From a virus: a DNA stretch of 64,000 nucleotides. The notes under the pieces were generated by a model. The model ran no database searches, had not been told where the DNA came from, and saw nothing but the letters and a program-made list of their open reading frames with translations. The translations under genes were made by a program, and so were the position numbers. Positions 8,314-18,327 of the stretch are shown here, in pieces; positions within the stretch are counted from its first letter, which is position 1, and the number at the start of each line of letters is the position of its first letter. The stretch is from positions 1-64,000 of IMG/VR virus record IMGVR_UViG_3300032331_001791, one strand, 5' to 3'.

Positions 8314-8584
8314 TAAAGGGTCTATAGAGGTCTATATCTACAGAATCAAAGAAATTTAGTACTTGATCTGGCGAATACTTACACTTCTTGGTTAAGTAAG
8401 TATATAATATAGTTATCTTTAAAGGTTTCTGCTTGTTAAGAGAATCTAATATTTTTAACTGAAAATGCTTTATAAACTTCTCAGAATACTTATGTCTCCA
8501 ACGCTCAACAAACTCAGAACTTAATGTATCATTTATTAAATCTATAAAATCTACTATATCTATATTTATATTTTCTTTTGACAT
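8255..8584 (-). CDS. Unknown small protein
   Basis: 109 residues, mainly alpha-helical and charged; no recognised domain. It stands alone on the minus strand with its own upstream CTATAATATAAATA element (8607-8620, minus strand) and ends inside the nuclease gene. Size and the phrase DLYRPFI near the C-terminus vaguely recall T4 gp33, the late-transcription co-activator, but the hydrophobic clamp-binding end of gp33 is absent, so I do not make that assignment. Confidence 0.6.
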   Translation of the reverse strand: MSKENINIDIVDFIDLINDTLSSEFVERWRHKYSEKFIKHFQLKILDSLNKQKPLKITILYTYLTKKCKYSPDQVLNFFDSVDIDLYRPFITGNLRTKRVSLASSGSPL

Positions 8585-8606
8585 TCATAAACCTTTATAT
8601 ATAATA

Positions 8607-8620
8607 TATTTATATTATAG
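8607..8620 (-). promoter_or_regulatory. CTATAATATAAATA, candidate late promoter on the minus strand
   Basis: Reading the minus strand from 8620 to 8607 gives CTATAATATAAATA. It contains both the octamer seen before other genes here and TATAAATA, the T4 late-promoter core. It ends 22 bp before the start of the 109-residue minus-strand gene. The surrounding DNA is extremely AT-rich, so chance matches are possible. Confidence 0.4.
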
Positions 8621-8625
8621 CAACC

Positions 8626-9003
8626 ATGCCCAGATTTTCTAAATCAATTATTGAAAAAATTAGAAATACATCATCAAAAAATAAGGTGTATATCTCTCCA
8701 ATTGCAAAGAGTTCATCCTCTATTCAAGTTGGGGATGTTTTAATTTTTAAATATAAATATGAAGGAAAAATACAAGAGAAGGTGGTAGTAACTGTTAAAC
8801 CTGTAGAGAAAGATGCTAAAACTGGTAATAGTTTATTAACTTGTGTAAAGATAACTTTAGCTAACGAACTAACTCCACAATATATTAAAAGTATATATAA
8901 TCTTAGATCTTCCTTTGGGGAGGATCAGTATAGAACTTATATTATGACCAAGATTATTGGAAATATTTATAAGTTTTCTTCTTTTGACCTTATAGAGGAT
9001 TAA
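8626..9003 (+). CDS. Unknown protein before the tape measure
   Basis: 125 residues. A basic N-terminus (MPRFSKSIIEKIRN) is followed by a compact beta-rich region (VGDVLIFKYKYEGKIQEKVV) that could be an SH3-like barrel, then a polar helical end. No family recognised. There is no Shine-Dalgarno before the ATG, and a TATAAT box lies only 20 bp upstream (8600-8605), so the message may have a very short leader. It is 9 bp upstream of the tape measure gene and presumably expressed with it. Confidence 0.6.
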   Translation: MPRFSKSIIEKIRNTSSKNKVYISPIAKSSSSIQVGDVLIFKYKYEGKIQEKVVVTVKPVEKDAKTGNSLLTCVKITLANELTPQYIKSIYNLRSSFGEDQYRTYIMTKIIGNIYKFSSFDLIED

Positions 9004-9012
9004 AATTAAAAA

Positions 9013-10755
9013 ATGGCAGATTCCAATATTTTATTACAAACTTTAGATGCTAGTCTCAAAGCAACTGGGGCTGTATTTGATATTGGAACAAAAACACTAG
9101 GACTTGCGATTGACCAATTAAAAGATCAATTAAAAGAATTTGATGCTTTACAAGAACAATCTTTAGGTATAGGATTAACTTATACAGAAGCTTTAAATAA
9201 AAATAATTTAGCAATAGGTAAATTTGGAGCAACCCTAGACACAGCTTTTAATATAAATCTAAGTTTAGTAAAAAATAGATTAGAAACCAATACAGAAGGT
9301 TTAGTAAAACTTGCAGCCATTCAAGAAGCTCTAGGAATTTCTAGCAAAGAAACAATTTCAACATTTAAACAAGTAGGGATCATAGGAGGGCTGACAAATG
9401 ATCAACTTGGCAATCTAGCTAGAATTACAGCAGATTCAGCACTCATGTACAACACATCTACTGAGGTTCTAGTCAAGGCGTTAGACGCTTTAAAACCAGC
9501 AGTAGAAGGAGCAATGCTTGCAAATGGGGATGTTGCTGGATTAGCAGAAGCTTCTATGATGGCAGTTGCTGCCGCAGGGGAAGCTAATGCTGATAGAATG
9601 ATAGAAGTTATAAACTTCTTAGCTGACCCAAGTATTGAGGCTAGAGCAAAGAAAGCTCAGTTAGGTATTTTAGATAGCACTAATGGATTGCTTTTTGAGA
9701 GTTTAAGTGCAGAGCAAAAAGCTAAATTAGTATTTGATAATATTAATAAAGCTGCGGATACTCTAACTAAGAATTTTGGAAACAACATTAATACAAAAGA
9801 TATTTTAAAATCTTTAGGATTAGAGCAATTAGGAATTTCATTTATTGCTCTTTCTGAGAATGTTGGAGCTTTGAATGTATCAATAGATGAAACCCTTGCG
9901 TCTCAAAGAGCAAATGCTGCATTAAATAATGTTTTTGAAGGTATAGAATCAGCATTTAATAATCTAAAAAGATCTGTTGGTGAAAGAATTGAACCAATAA
10001 CACAAACAATAATAGATGTTGCTAATGCTATAGCTATAGGAATTGGAACTGCTCTTGATCCTATTTTTAAATATTTTGATGAACTTACTCAAAAGCTTAA
10101 AGGAGAAAATAGAGAAAAAATTCTCCAAGAAATTTCAAATACGGTAACACAAGTTACCGCATCATTTTTATCTTTTTTAATAGAATTTGGACAATTTGCT
10201 GTCACTGCTGGAAAGATATTAATTGATTCATTACCTTCTTTAATGGCTATAGCAATGAAACTTCCAGAGGCGATTAATTCAGCTATTAGTTTATATAATG
10301 CAGCCGTTCCAGGGGGAATGGAACTTCCAGAACTCAAAACTCTTAATGATGAAGAAAAAGCAAAACTACAAGAATCTATGAAAGGTCTTACTGATTTAAA
10401 AACTTCATTAGGAAATACTAGTGATAATTTAACTAAAATAAGAGAGTATATGGATAGAACAGCTTCAGCAACAGAACAAACAGCAGAGAATACTGTAAAA
10501 GAACCAGAGAGAAAAAATATATTACAAGATACTAATGATCTGATAAATTCCACATTTAGAGAATTTTTTAGAATTCAAAATGAAATATCTCAAGGAAAAA
10601 CTCTATCTCAAATAGAATCCCATTTAGCTTACGCTGGTATTCAACAAGAAAGAGTATTAGATGCAGCAAGAGAAAATAATAATTTAATGGGAATACAAAC
10701 TAATGCGATTCAAAATCAAGAAATTCCAGCAGTAGCCCCTGCTCCAGGAGATTGA
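9013..10755 (+). CDS. 29: Tail tape measure protein (T4 gp29 role)
   Basis: 580 residues, the same size class as T4 gp29 (590). Almost entirely helical and Ala/Leu-rich with the two hydrophobic stretches usual in tape measures: about 333-356 (DVANAIAIGIGTALDPIFKY) and about 383-420 (ASFLSFLIEFGQFAV onward). Tape measures set tail length and sit in the tube lumen, bound by tail chaperones before assembly, which fits the gp26 frameshift pair upstream. It is followed at once by the tube-cap/baseplate genes, as gene 29 is followed by 48 and 54 in T4. No good ribosome site is visible (aaaattaaaaaATG). Confidence 0.85.
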   Translation: MADSNILLQTLDASLKATGAVFDIGTKTLGLAIDQLKDQLKEFDALQEQSLGIGLTYTEALNKNNLAIGKFGATLDTAFNINLSLVKNRLETNTEGLVKLAAIQEALGISSKETISTFKQVGIIGGLTNDQLGNLARITADSALMYNTSTEVLVKALDALKPAVEGAMLANGDVAGLAEASMMAVAAAGEANADRMIEVINFLADPSIEARAKKAQLGILDSTNGLLFESLSAEQKAKLVFDNINKAADTLTKNFGNNINTKDILKSLGLEQLGISFIALSENVGALNVSIDETLASQRANAALNNVFEGIESAFNNLKRSVGERIEPITQTIIDVANAIAIGIGTALDPIFKYFDELTQKLKGENREKILQEISNTVTQVTASFLSFLIEFGQFAVTAGKILIDSLPSLMAIAMKLPEAINSAISLYNAAVPGGMELPELKTLNDEEKAKLQESMKGLTDLKTSLGNTSDNLTKIREYMDRTASATEQTAENTVKEPERKNILQDTNDLINSTFREFFRIQNEISQGKTLSQIESHLAYAGIQQERVLDAARENNNLMGIQTNAIQNQEIPAVAPAPGD

Positions 10756-10761
10756 TAATCC

Positions 10762-11670
10762 ATGACAAATAAGTATGTATATAATCGTGAACTACCATCA
10801 AGATCAAATCTTGTATTCATATTTCCAAATTCAAATGGAGGAACTCCCACTAGAGTAGTGTTACCTTTTTTAGAAAATATTACATTACAAGAAACAAAAG
10901 CTGCTAGATATCAAGATTTTAAATTATTTGGAAGATCTAGTGATCTATACGGATATATGGGAGCAGACTCAAGAAAGTTTAGTTTAGAGTTTTCTCTAAC
11001 ATTCCCACACATTCAGTATGAACATCCAGAATACAATGTTGATAATATAATAAAAGAAAAACAACCTAAAACCACAGAAGTTCCGACTAAGGAAACTATA
11101 CAACAAACACAAGCTGGAACTGCTACTAAAAAGTATCTTGAAAAAAGATCCCAACAATATAATTCTTTATTTACAGAACACATTGCAGATAAATTACCTC
11201 CAGTTCAAGTCTTAGGAGCACCTACTGATGTATCTATTCCTACAATTCAAATTCCAAATATAATAGGAAGTAAATCAGAAATAGATTACTTTCCAAAAAA
11301 TAAAGTAAGAACATCAGAATTAATGTTATATTGGACAAACATAGTAAGAGCTTCTGTAGTTAATGATTCTAAATCCCCTGTTCTAGGTCCACCAATAATT
11401 AGATTGACTCATGGAATTCTATATCAAGATATTCCATGTATTTGTAAAAATTATTCTTTTTCAATAGAAAAAGAATCAACATATGATCTATTTACTTTAA
11501 TGCCTCAAGTAATTAATTTTAGTATGGAATTAGAAGAACTGAGAACTGGGGATTATGGTGAATATGAAAAATCTAAAGTTGTAGTTAGAGACAACTTAGT
11601 TGGATATGAAGCATTATTTGAAAAAGATCGCAGTATGGATCCTGGATCTTTGGAGACACCAATAATATGA
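10762..11670 (+). CDS. Baseplate tube initiator / cap protein, gp48/gp54-like
   Basis: 302 residues. The N-terminal half has RSSDLYGYMGADSRKFSLEFSLTFP (about 53-77), and the C-terminal half has a tube-type fold pattern: IIRLTHGILYQDIPCICKN, then YDLFTLMPQVINFSMELEELR. Both patterns are common in the tube-like baseplate proteins of contractile tails (T4 gp48 and gp54, which start the tube on the baseplate). Position directly after the tape measure supports this. Which of the two T4 proteins it replaces cannot be decided, and only one such gene is present here. It overlaps gp53 by 4 bp. Confidence 0.7.
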   Translation: MTNKYVYNRELPSRSNLVFIFPNSNGGTPTRVVLPFLENITLQETKAARYQDFKLFGRSSDLYGYMGADSRKFSLEFSLTFPHIQYEHPEYNVDNIIKEKQPKTTEVPTKETIQQTQAGTATKKYLEKRSQQYNSLFTEHIADKLPPVQVLGAPTDVSIPTIQIPNIIGSKSEIDYFPKNKVRTSELMLYWTNIVRASVVNDSKSPVLGPPIIRLTHGILYQDIPCICKNYSFSIEKESTYDLFTLMPQVINFSMELEELRTGDYGEYEKSKVVVRDNLVGYEALFEKDRSMDPGSLETPII

Positions 11671-11975
11671 TTAATAACAAAAAACTTGAAGGACCTTACT
11701 CAATAGATAAAGTTTTTTATAACCACAAAGGTAAAAAAACTACCAGTATTCTAAACTCTTCAAGATATGAATCTATAATTAAAGACATAAACATTATTTA
11801 TAAATATGATGTAGCTAGTGTTCCAGCTTCAATGAAAAATAGACCTGATTTATTAGCTAATTATTACTACGGTGATCCAAGTAATTGGTGGTTAATTATG
11901 TTTATAAATAATATCAATGACCCATTTGAATCTTTAAATCCAAATCAAAAAATAGCATTTCCTAAAATAAAATGA
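11667..11975 (+). CDS. 53: Baseplate wedge protein gp53
   Basis: 102 residues. The C-terminal part carries the gp53 signature LANYYYGDPSNWWLIMFINN, then INDPFESLNPNQKIAFPKI; this LysM-like domain in T4 gp53 clamps neighbouring wedges together. T4 gp53 is longer (196), so this is a short version. ATGA overlaps at both ends couple it to the gp48/54-like protein before and the hub protein after. Confidence 0.85.
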   Translation: MINNKKLEGPYSIDKVFYNHKGKKTTSILNSSRYESIIKDINIIYKYDVASVPASMKNRPDLLANYYYGDPSNWWLIMFINNINDPFESLNPNQKIAFPKIK

Positions 11976-14494
11976 CCACTACTTCGTTTGTTCCAACTCC
12001 TTATGTTTTCGTAGCTTTTAAAAAAGAAGCTGTGAATGAATTTAGAGATTTAGTTAGAGCAGGAACAGACGAAGGTTTAATAAAAAAATTTATTGGAAAA
12101 GAAGATTCTGTATTATTTACTAATTACGCGAATCCTAATTTTATTTCTTTTTCTCATGGAATAGCGGCAGGAGATGAATTGGTATGGACCATGAAATTAG
12201 AACTCATAGATCCAACAGAACAATTAGAAAATAGAATTACTAAAGCTTGCTTGTTTCCTAGTATAGTTCAAACTGATTTAAATAATAATCTACAAAAAGA
12301 TCAAAAAGAACTTAGAGCAAATCAAACAACTAATAGTCCAGAAGATTATAAAAACTTAGCTGATGCATTTGCAAAAAAAGTTGAAGATTATGCAAAAAAA
12401 GTAGATGTTAGAAAATATTACATAACTTATGGAATGGGTGCAAATATTGATACTTGGGCGGGAGTTTTTGAGGCTGTTTTGACGGGAGCGGAAATACAAT
12501 ATTCAGAATTTAAAAAGGTAGTGTTAACTCTTACTCCAACAGTACCTGCCTCAAATTCTATGAAAACAAATTCCAAAGCAACAGTAGAACAATACTCTAC
12601 ACCACAAACAGATTTAAGAGTTAGTATTACTGCTGAGTCTAAAGTAATACAGATAAATAAACTTTTAGATCCACAGAATAATTTTTTTAGTATTTATGAT
12701 TATGATGAAACAAGTAAATTTGATTTTGAAAAACCTTTAGTTACAGAAAAATATATGAACCCATTGTTTGATTTTCATTCAATGGTACGAGATCTAATAA
12801 AAAATTCTATATCATCAATTACAAAAAATAATAATGTTTTAGTATTACTTCCAGATTTAAATTATTTATTTTCCTTAACTGAAAAAGAAATATATACTGT
12901 AACTAAAAAAATAAAAGAAAGTAAAAATCAATCGTTATCTAAATCAAGGGAAATACTTAATCCAGAGATTGTTTTACTTGCTGATTCAATTTCTGAATGT
13001 TCAAAAATAGAAAGAATATTGAATATTTTTGCAAATAAAACTTCATTAAATCTATCTAAAATTGATACTACAAGATCTGAAGACATTACTCAAACTCAAA
13101 CTCCTTCAAATAGTACTACAACTCCGCATGAGACTGAATGGGATAGTTTAAAAGGGCCTTATACAGCTAGAAAAAGATACTATGAACAAAATGAATTTAA
13201 ATTATCTAAATCTTCATTAACAGAATACGATGATGGAAAGCCAGACTTTTTTAAATTAATAAAACAAACAGTAAGTGATATATATTATTTTTTACCTCAA
13301 AGAAAACCAAGAGTTAGATTGGTTCACGAATCTAATTTAGATATTTTAAAAGTATGGGAGAATAATTACAAAGATGATCCCATGTTTAAAGATTTAGATT
13401 TAAAAAATCCAGTTTTAATTTTTGGTGATGTTGTGATGATACAAAAATTATATGGATCAAAAAAAGCTAAATTAGAATCTTCCTCCGGGTATCCAAATCC
13501 TAATTCACATTATAATATTTTACATCCAAAAGATAAACTTTTGAATGATTCAAGTTTTCTTGCTAGGATGACCGGGGTAACAAAAAATAAATTTTCATCT
13601 GTAGCTGCTTATTCAAATTTAACAACAGTTCCTGATACTTTTGCGTATGCTCTGGAGAAAACTGGAATAACTAATAAAGATCTAATGGATCTCCCTGTAT
13701 TTAGATATAATTTAAAAAATCCAAATATATTAAAAATAAAAGCTTTTGCTAATACAATTTATTTTAGTGAACTTGCAGAGGGATTCCAAAAAGAAGTTAC
13801 TAGAAAAATTTCTAGACACTTAGCTGGTCCATACAACGAAGAAACAAAATTAAATCCATTCTTAAATGAGACTGCTGTTTTAGCATATATTCAAGATAGA
13901 CTAAGTAGAGAAGGATCATCACAAGCTACCATTGAAAAAATTTCCTCTGATTTAAAAGATAATTATACCGTAAATAAAGGACTCCCTGGAGTTCCAGCAA
14001 TAATTCCAGGAACTCCTGCAACTTTAGAATCAGGAGAAACTTTTTTTACTGAACCAGAAATTTTATCTTATTATATTACTGATTTAATACGACAAGTTCA
14101 AGAAACTAATGGATTTTTATCTAAAACTTATATTACTGATTATGATTTCCATGATCCATCTCTTTACCCACAAATAAATAGACAATTTGATATACTTAAT
14201 AGATTTTTTAGTATTCAGATAGAAACTCTTCCAATGTTTGCTTTATCAGATGTTTCTTTAATAAATTCTCCTTGTTTTATATTTGCAAAGTCCCCACAAG
14301 TAGTTAATTCTGATTTAGAAAATTCAACAAAGCAAAAATTAAAAAATAATTATTTAGATTTTGTCTCTAATAGTTATATCTTTATGGGATTTAAACATAC
14401 AATAAAGACAGGAAAGCTATCTTCAGAGTTTATGTTAACTAGAGATTTAGGAAAAACAGGGATTATCCAAAAAGATCAAGAGGATATAGAATGA
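11972..14494 (+). CDS. Probable baseplate hub protein (gp27 position)
   Basis: 840 residues; no motif I can name. It directly precedes, with a 4 bp overlap, the gp5-like spike gene. In T4-type and P2-type tails the trimeric hub (gp27) is encoded next to the spike (gp5), so this is the best hub candidate. It is about twice the T4 gp27 length (391). Ser/Thr/Pro-rich low-complexity sequence around residues 365-395 may mark a linker between two halves. The assignment rests on position. Confidence 0.6.
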   Translation: MTTTSFVPTPYVFVAFKKEAVNEFRDLVRAGTDEGLIKKFIGKEDSVLFTNYANPNFISFSHGIAAGDELVWTMKLELIDPTEQLENRITKACLFPSIVQTDLNNNLQKDQKELRANQTTNSPEDYKNLADAFAKKVEDYAKKVDVRKYYITYGMGANIDTWAGVFEAVLTGAEIQYSEFKKVVLTLTPTVPASNSMKTNSKATVEQYSTPQTDLRVSITAESKVIQINKLLDPQNNFFSIYDYDETSKFDFEKPLVTEKYMNPLFDFHSMVRDLIKNSISSITKNNNVLVLLPDLNYLFSLTEKEIYTVTKKIKESKNQSLSKSREILNPEIVLLADSISECSKIERILNIFANKTSLNLSKIDTTRSEDITQTQTPSNSTTTPHETEWDSLKGPYTARKRYYEQNEFKLSKSSLTEYDDGKPDFFKLIKQTVSDIYYFLPQRKPRVRLVHESNLDILKVWENNYKDDPMFKDLDLKNPVLIFGDVVMIQKLYGSKKAKLESSSGYPNPNSHYNILHPKDKLLNDSSFLARMTGVTKNKFSSVAAYSNLTTVPDTFAYALEKTGITNKDLMDLPVFRYNLKNPNILKIKAFANTIYFSELAEGFQKEVTRKISRHLAGPYNEETKLNPFLNETAVLAYIQDRLSREGSSQATIEKISSDLKDNYTVNKGLPGVPAIIPGTPATLESGETFFTEPEILSYYITDLIRQVQETNGFLSKTYITDYDFHDPSLYPQINRQFDILNRFFSIQIETLPMFALSDVSLINSPCFIFAKSPQVVNSDLENSTKQKLKNNYLDFVSNSYIFMGFKHTIKTGKLSSEFMLTRDLGKTGIIQKDQEDIE

Positions 14495-15588
14495 GAATAT
14501 CTTTAGCAGAAGTTACGGATGTAACAAATATTTCAACTTCATTTAAATTTAAAGCTAGAATTTCTTGTTTAGGAAATGTAGAATTAGATGTTTGGTATAC
14601 TTCCCCTTACTTTGGAAATAAGGGTGCTGGATTTGTTTTTATTCCTTCAGAAGGTCAGAGTATCTTAGTTTTACAACCAGAGGGAGAAGAGGAATTTTAT
14701 TATATTGGTACTGTCTTGGAGGAATCTGCTGCTGAATTAGTAGATGATCCCATTATACCTGTAGAAGAAAACATTCCTCCAAATGAGAGGGTGGATAGCC
14801 ATATGTATTCTGCTAGGGGTAAACCACAAAGACTTCTATTTAAAGACCCCTTTGGAAATAAACTATTACTTTCTCAAGAATATAATGATAGTTATTTTAA
14901 CTTAAAAAATGAATTAAAATCATCTGTAGGAAAGCAAGTTAGTTTAGTCGATACCCCTGGCATAGACTCTTTAATAATAAAGAATCAACATGGGGATGGA
15001 TTTGTAATCACCTCATCTCCAACCTCACAAGATCCCTCTAGAAGCATTAGAAGCTATGCCCACATCAGCCAGGAGCATAGAACAGCCTTAGGAAGGTATC
15101 TTGTTCATCTTGGGGATGGCAGGGATATTACCATAGTAAATACCTCAACTGGGCAATATAAAGAAGCTGGGGATGAGGATGATTTACGCTATGGTAATAT
15201 AAATCTAGAATCAAGAAATAAAGATATTAATATCTATTCCAGAGCTTCTAAAAATTTAGGTAAAATTCATATTGAGTGTACAGATCCAAACTCTTCTCAA
15301 ATAATACAAGTTAGGACTCGATCTGGAGATTCCACAATTCGGGTTGATTCAAACAACAAAATTGAGATAAGAAGTGCAAATGACCTACATATAGAAGTAG
15401 GAGGAAACTTAAATTTAAGAGTTGGAGGAAAACTTAGTATTGAAGCTGGAGGAAGAATAGATATGAAAACAAGCGGTCAATTTAATTTAGATGGGGCCAC
15501 CATAGATCTAAATTCCCAGCAAGCTGATCCAGATACACCAACAATGAACCCTGTAGAGAGTTCTTACCCAAATAGAGTTCAATCCTAA
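14491..15588 (+). CDS. 5: Baseplate central spike, gp5-like without lysozyme domain
   Basis: 365 residues. An OB-fold-type N-terminal domain (about 1-85; WYTSPYFGNKGAGFVFIPSEGQSILV is the usual gp5/VgrG-like start) is followed by a middle region and a C-terminal triple-stranded beta-helix pattern of repeated 8-residue strands (GGNLNLRVGGKLSIEAGG, about 303-320). T4 gp5 has a lysozyme domain between these parts; here nothing with the lysozyme catalytic residues is seen and the length leaves no room. The spike punctures the outer membrane, and its tip would be closed by the PAAR protein encoded at 36.2 kb. Good site AGAGGA before the ATG. Confidence 0.82.
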   Translation: MRISLAEVTDVTNISTSFKFKARISCLGNVELDVWYTSPYFGNKGAGFVFIPSEGQSILVLQPEGEEEFYYIGTVLEESAAELVDDPIIPVEENIPPNERVDSHMYSARGKPQRLLFKDPFGNKLLLSQEYNDSYFNLKNELKSSVGKQVSLVDTPGIDSLIIKNQHGDGFVITSSPTSQDPSRSIRSYAHISQEHRTALGRYLVHLGDGRDITIVNTSTGQYKEAGDEDDLRYGNINLESRNKDINIYSRASKNLGKIHIECTDPNSSQIIQVRTRSGDSTIRVDSNNKIEIRSANDLHIEVGGNLNLRVGGKLSIEAGGRIDMKTSGQFNLDGATIDLNSQQADPDTPTMNPVESSYPNRVQS

Positions 15589-18326
15589 TGGCTATTTTTG
15601 ATTTAGATACATTTTCAAAAGTTACAGGGCAGACTGGAAACCCTTTCCAAGCTGTCGGATCCGCATTTGGAGTTCCCGACTGTTTGTTAGATTTAACAAA
15701 GGATGCTTTATCTTTAATTCCAGGGGACCTACTAGCTAATTTAGCTGGAGAAGTTGAGCAAGGTCAAGAACTAGCTGATACAATAATTAAAGAAGCGATA
15801 AACTATGCTTGTTTTAAAACAGGAATTATTGAGTTTGATACTGAATCTGGAACTCTAAAATTTGTTTCTAGTGCATCAAAAAATAAACTTGATAATAAAA
15901 CTTTACAAGGATTAAAAAATCTTCAAGGATTCTTAGGGGCTGCATCTAAATATCTTGCTACAGGGGCACAGTTATACTCTAATGTTCAAGGCGTAGTATC
16001 TCAAATTCAAGCTATCGGAGATTGCTTTGATACTTTTAATAGCTTTTTGAAATTTCAAAGTGGACCCTCTGTAATCTCAGCTAGTGTTCTAAGTCAAGCT
16101 GATTTAGATGAGTTAAATGATGCAGAGTTTGGATTATTATTACAAAGAATAGAACAGGCTAAAAAGTTCTCCGATAAATGTGATAATACATTACAAATTA
16201 TTGGTGAGATTTTATTAGAGAGAGCAAAAGATCCTAATAAAGAGCCAAGATTCACAGACTCCTCCGAATTTGATGATGTCTTGAGCGGAACTAACTATCC
16301 AAGATTTTCAGTTGATGATACTCCAGATGTACCAGACACTGAGGTTTCTGGAGAAGGAGTATTGAGATTAACCTATGGTCCTCCAATAAGCACAAGAGGT
16401 TATTTCTTACTCACAAAAGATGGATTGTATTACGACTCTCAATCTGGAGGATTAAACCCAATCTTCGTCGAGATAAATTCAAAAGTAATTCCTGACGGAG
16501 AAAAATGGAAATACGAACATGATCCAAGTTTAGGTGGAAAAGGTCAGAATGTATCTTTAGATAGATTTAAGGAATATAAAGATACTTTATTTGATCCAAA
16601 TATTATTGATGATAGTTCTTTTTTACAAGAACATTATTTAGCAGACCATTTCCTACAAAATATAACGGAACAAAGAGATAAACACCTTTGGGATTTATCA
16701 GCAGTTCTTGTAACTGAATTGGCTAACAGTTCTAATGTAGAAAATTCAATAACAAAAAACTTGAGATTAGGGATAGCATCAGAATTAGCCAATCATAATT
16801 CAAAAATAAAGAGAAGAAAAAAACAAATTGAAATTGCTATAAAAGCTCCTGGAACTTTTGATCCTATTAGAGGAACTCCAGAGAGATTCAAAAAAGGAGA
16901 AGTTCCTATAAATGATTTTTCCTATTTGAATGATTATAACTTTGGTGTTGAGATTGAGAAGCAAAGAGATTTGTTTTTCAAACAAGGAGAACTAGATGGA
17001 ATAATTCTTCCAATAGAAACTAAATATGCTTCTCCACCAGCAAGATCAACAGATGCTTTAACAATTAATGAATTGATAGTTCCAGAAATTGGTATTGGAG
17101 ATATAATTTACTCCCAAACTTCTAGTACTTCTACTATTCTTTCTTTAACTGATACTGTAGTTACAGATAAATTGTTTGGTATTTATAACCTACTCCAACC
17201 ATATGTTGTTCCTCCATCTTCTACAACATTTAGAATTACAAACACAATAACTAATGATCAATATAATAATATTCAATTAGTTGCTAACAATGCTAGTTCT
17301 GTGTTTGTTTCTGGTCTTTCCATCCCATATTTAGAAGGAATTGTAAAAAACAAATCTTCAAACACAGCATTAGCTTCTGCTCTTGGATCTTATCTAAGAT
17401 TACCTGATTCTAAAGAATTCAGAGAATTTTTGTATGATCCAAGAGGATTTACTTTTGAATGTTGGGTTCATGCTCCAAACCTAACAAATGCTACTACAGG
17501 ATGGTTGAGCACTACAACATCATCACTAACTAGAGCTATACTAGCAAATGAAAATACTGGATTAAAAGTAAATACCGCTGCAAGAACAACTGCTGGTAGT
17601 CTAGTAGATTTAGATTTCCTGCCATATGATACAGGTGATGCAACTGTTAGAGGAGTTATAGCAGGATTTACAAGAGATAGAAGAATAACTCAAGAACTCA
17701 CTGGATACAGTAATAACAATTCTGATAATAATCCAGCCTCATCATTAAGTTTCTTCATAGCTCCAACACAATCAAGAGATGCTAGTTCTTGCTCTTGGGT
17801 AAATAAAGCTAATTGTAATAATACTGAAAGTTTCTATAAGATGAAGGTTGATTGTTCAACCAGAGTTAATGGAAAGAGTTTTGGGGATGCATCAGGTCAA
17901 TTTATATTAGTAGATATCGTAGGAAGTCCAAGTTCCAATGAAATAAAATTCTACTGTGATGGACAATTGATGGCAACATCTTCAATAAGTGAAGTATTTG
18001 GAGTACCAATAAATGGAACAATTGATATTCCAAGTTTTAAGAAAGCAAATAGTTTTGAATATTCAAGTAGTTCTGTTGATGGTCCAAGAAGCCTCAAAAA
18101 CGGACCTAAACTAAATACATATTATACACCTTGGATAGTTGGAGGGGGATACACTGATGGAATGTATCAGTATGGTAACTTCATGGGAGGTGATCGAGGT
18201 GGTATCATTAGCGGATTAAGAGGATTTGTTGGAAGTTTAAAATTCTATAGTAAACCATTAACTTCCGAAGAAGTCTTAACAAATTATAAGGCTCAACAGA
18301 TTTACTTCAAGAATATTTTAACATAA
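15588..18326 (+). CDS. Large baseplate protein with C-terminal LamG/lectin-like domain
   Basis: 912 residues. The N-terminal 200 residues are helical and Ala/Gly/Leu-rich. After a middle region of mixed character, the part from about 619 (RGFTFECWVHAPN) to the end has the laminin-G/concanavalin-like jelly-roll pattern, including a late GLRGFVGSLKFYSKPLTSEEV, a classic closing strand of LamG domains. Such domains usually bind sugars or proteins. It lies between the spike and gp25, so it is probably a baseplate component. No T4 equivalent is recognised. Its start codon overlaps the stop of gp5 by one base. Confidence 0.7.
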   Translation: MAIFDLDTFSKVTGQTGNPFQAVGSAFGVPDCLLDLTKDALSLIPGDLLANLAGEVEQGQELADTIIKEAINYACFKTGIIEFDTESGTLKFVSSASKNKLDNKTLQGLKNLQGFLGAASKYLATGAQLYSNVQGVVSQIQAIGDCFDTFNSFLKFQSGPSVISASVLSQADLDELNDAEFGLLLQRIEQAKKFSDKCDNTLQIIGEILLERAKDPNKEPRFTDSSEFDDVLSGTNYPRFSVDDTPDVPDTEVSGEGVLRLTYGPPISTRGYFLLTKDGLYYDSQSGGLNPIFVEINSKVIPDGEKWKYEHDPSLGGKGQNVSLDRFKEYKDTLFDPNIIDDSSFLQEHYLADHFLQNITEQRDKHLWDLSAVLVTELANSSNVENSITKNLRLGIASELANHNSKIKRRKKQIEIAIKAPGTFDPIRGTPERFKKGEVPINDFSYLNDYNFGVEIEKQRDLFFKQGELDGIILPIETKYASPPARSTDALTINELIVPEIGIGDIIYSQTSSTSTILSLTDTVVTDKLFGIYNLLQPYVVPPSSTTFRITNTITNDQYNNIQLVANNASSVFVSGLSIPYLEGIVKNKSSNTALASALGSYLRLPDSKEFREFLYDPRGFTFECWVHAPNLTNATTGWLSTTTSSLTRAILANENTGLKVNTAARTTAGSLVDLDFLPYDTGDATVRGVIAGFTRDRRITQELTGYSNNNSDNNPASSLSFFIAPTQSRDASSCSWVNKANCNNTESFYKMKVDCSTRVNGKSFGDASGQFILVDIVGSPSSNEIKFYCDGQLMATSSISEVFGVPINGTIDIPSFKKANSFEYSSSSVDGPRSLKNGPKLNTYYTPWIVGGGYTDGMYQYGNFMGGDRGGIISGLRGFVGSLKFYSKPLTSEEVLTNYKAQQIYFKNILT

Positions 18327-18327
18327 T

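Noticed and set aside
8255-8584. Assignment of the 109-residue protein as gp33
   Set aside because: Only size and one short phrase agree. The defining clamp-binding C-terminus is absent.
8752-8759. TATAAATA, the exact T4 late-promoter core, on the plus strand
   Set aside because: It lies inside a coding region with no gene start shortly downstream. In DNA this AT-rich such matches are expected by chance; a second one at 44826-44833 inside gp14 is similar.
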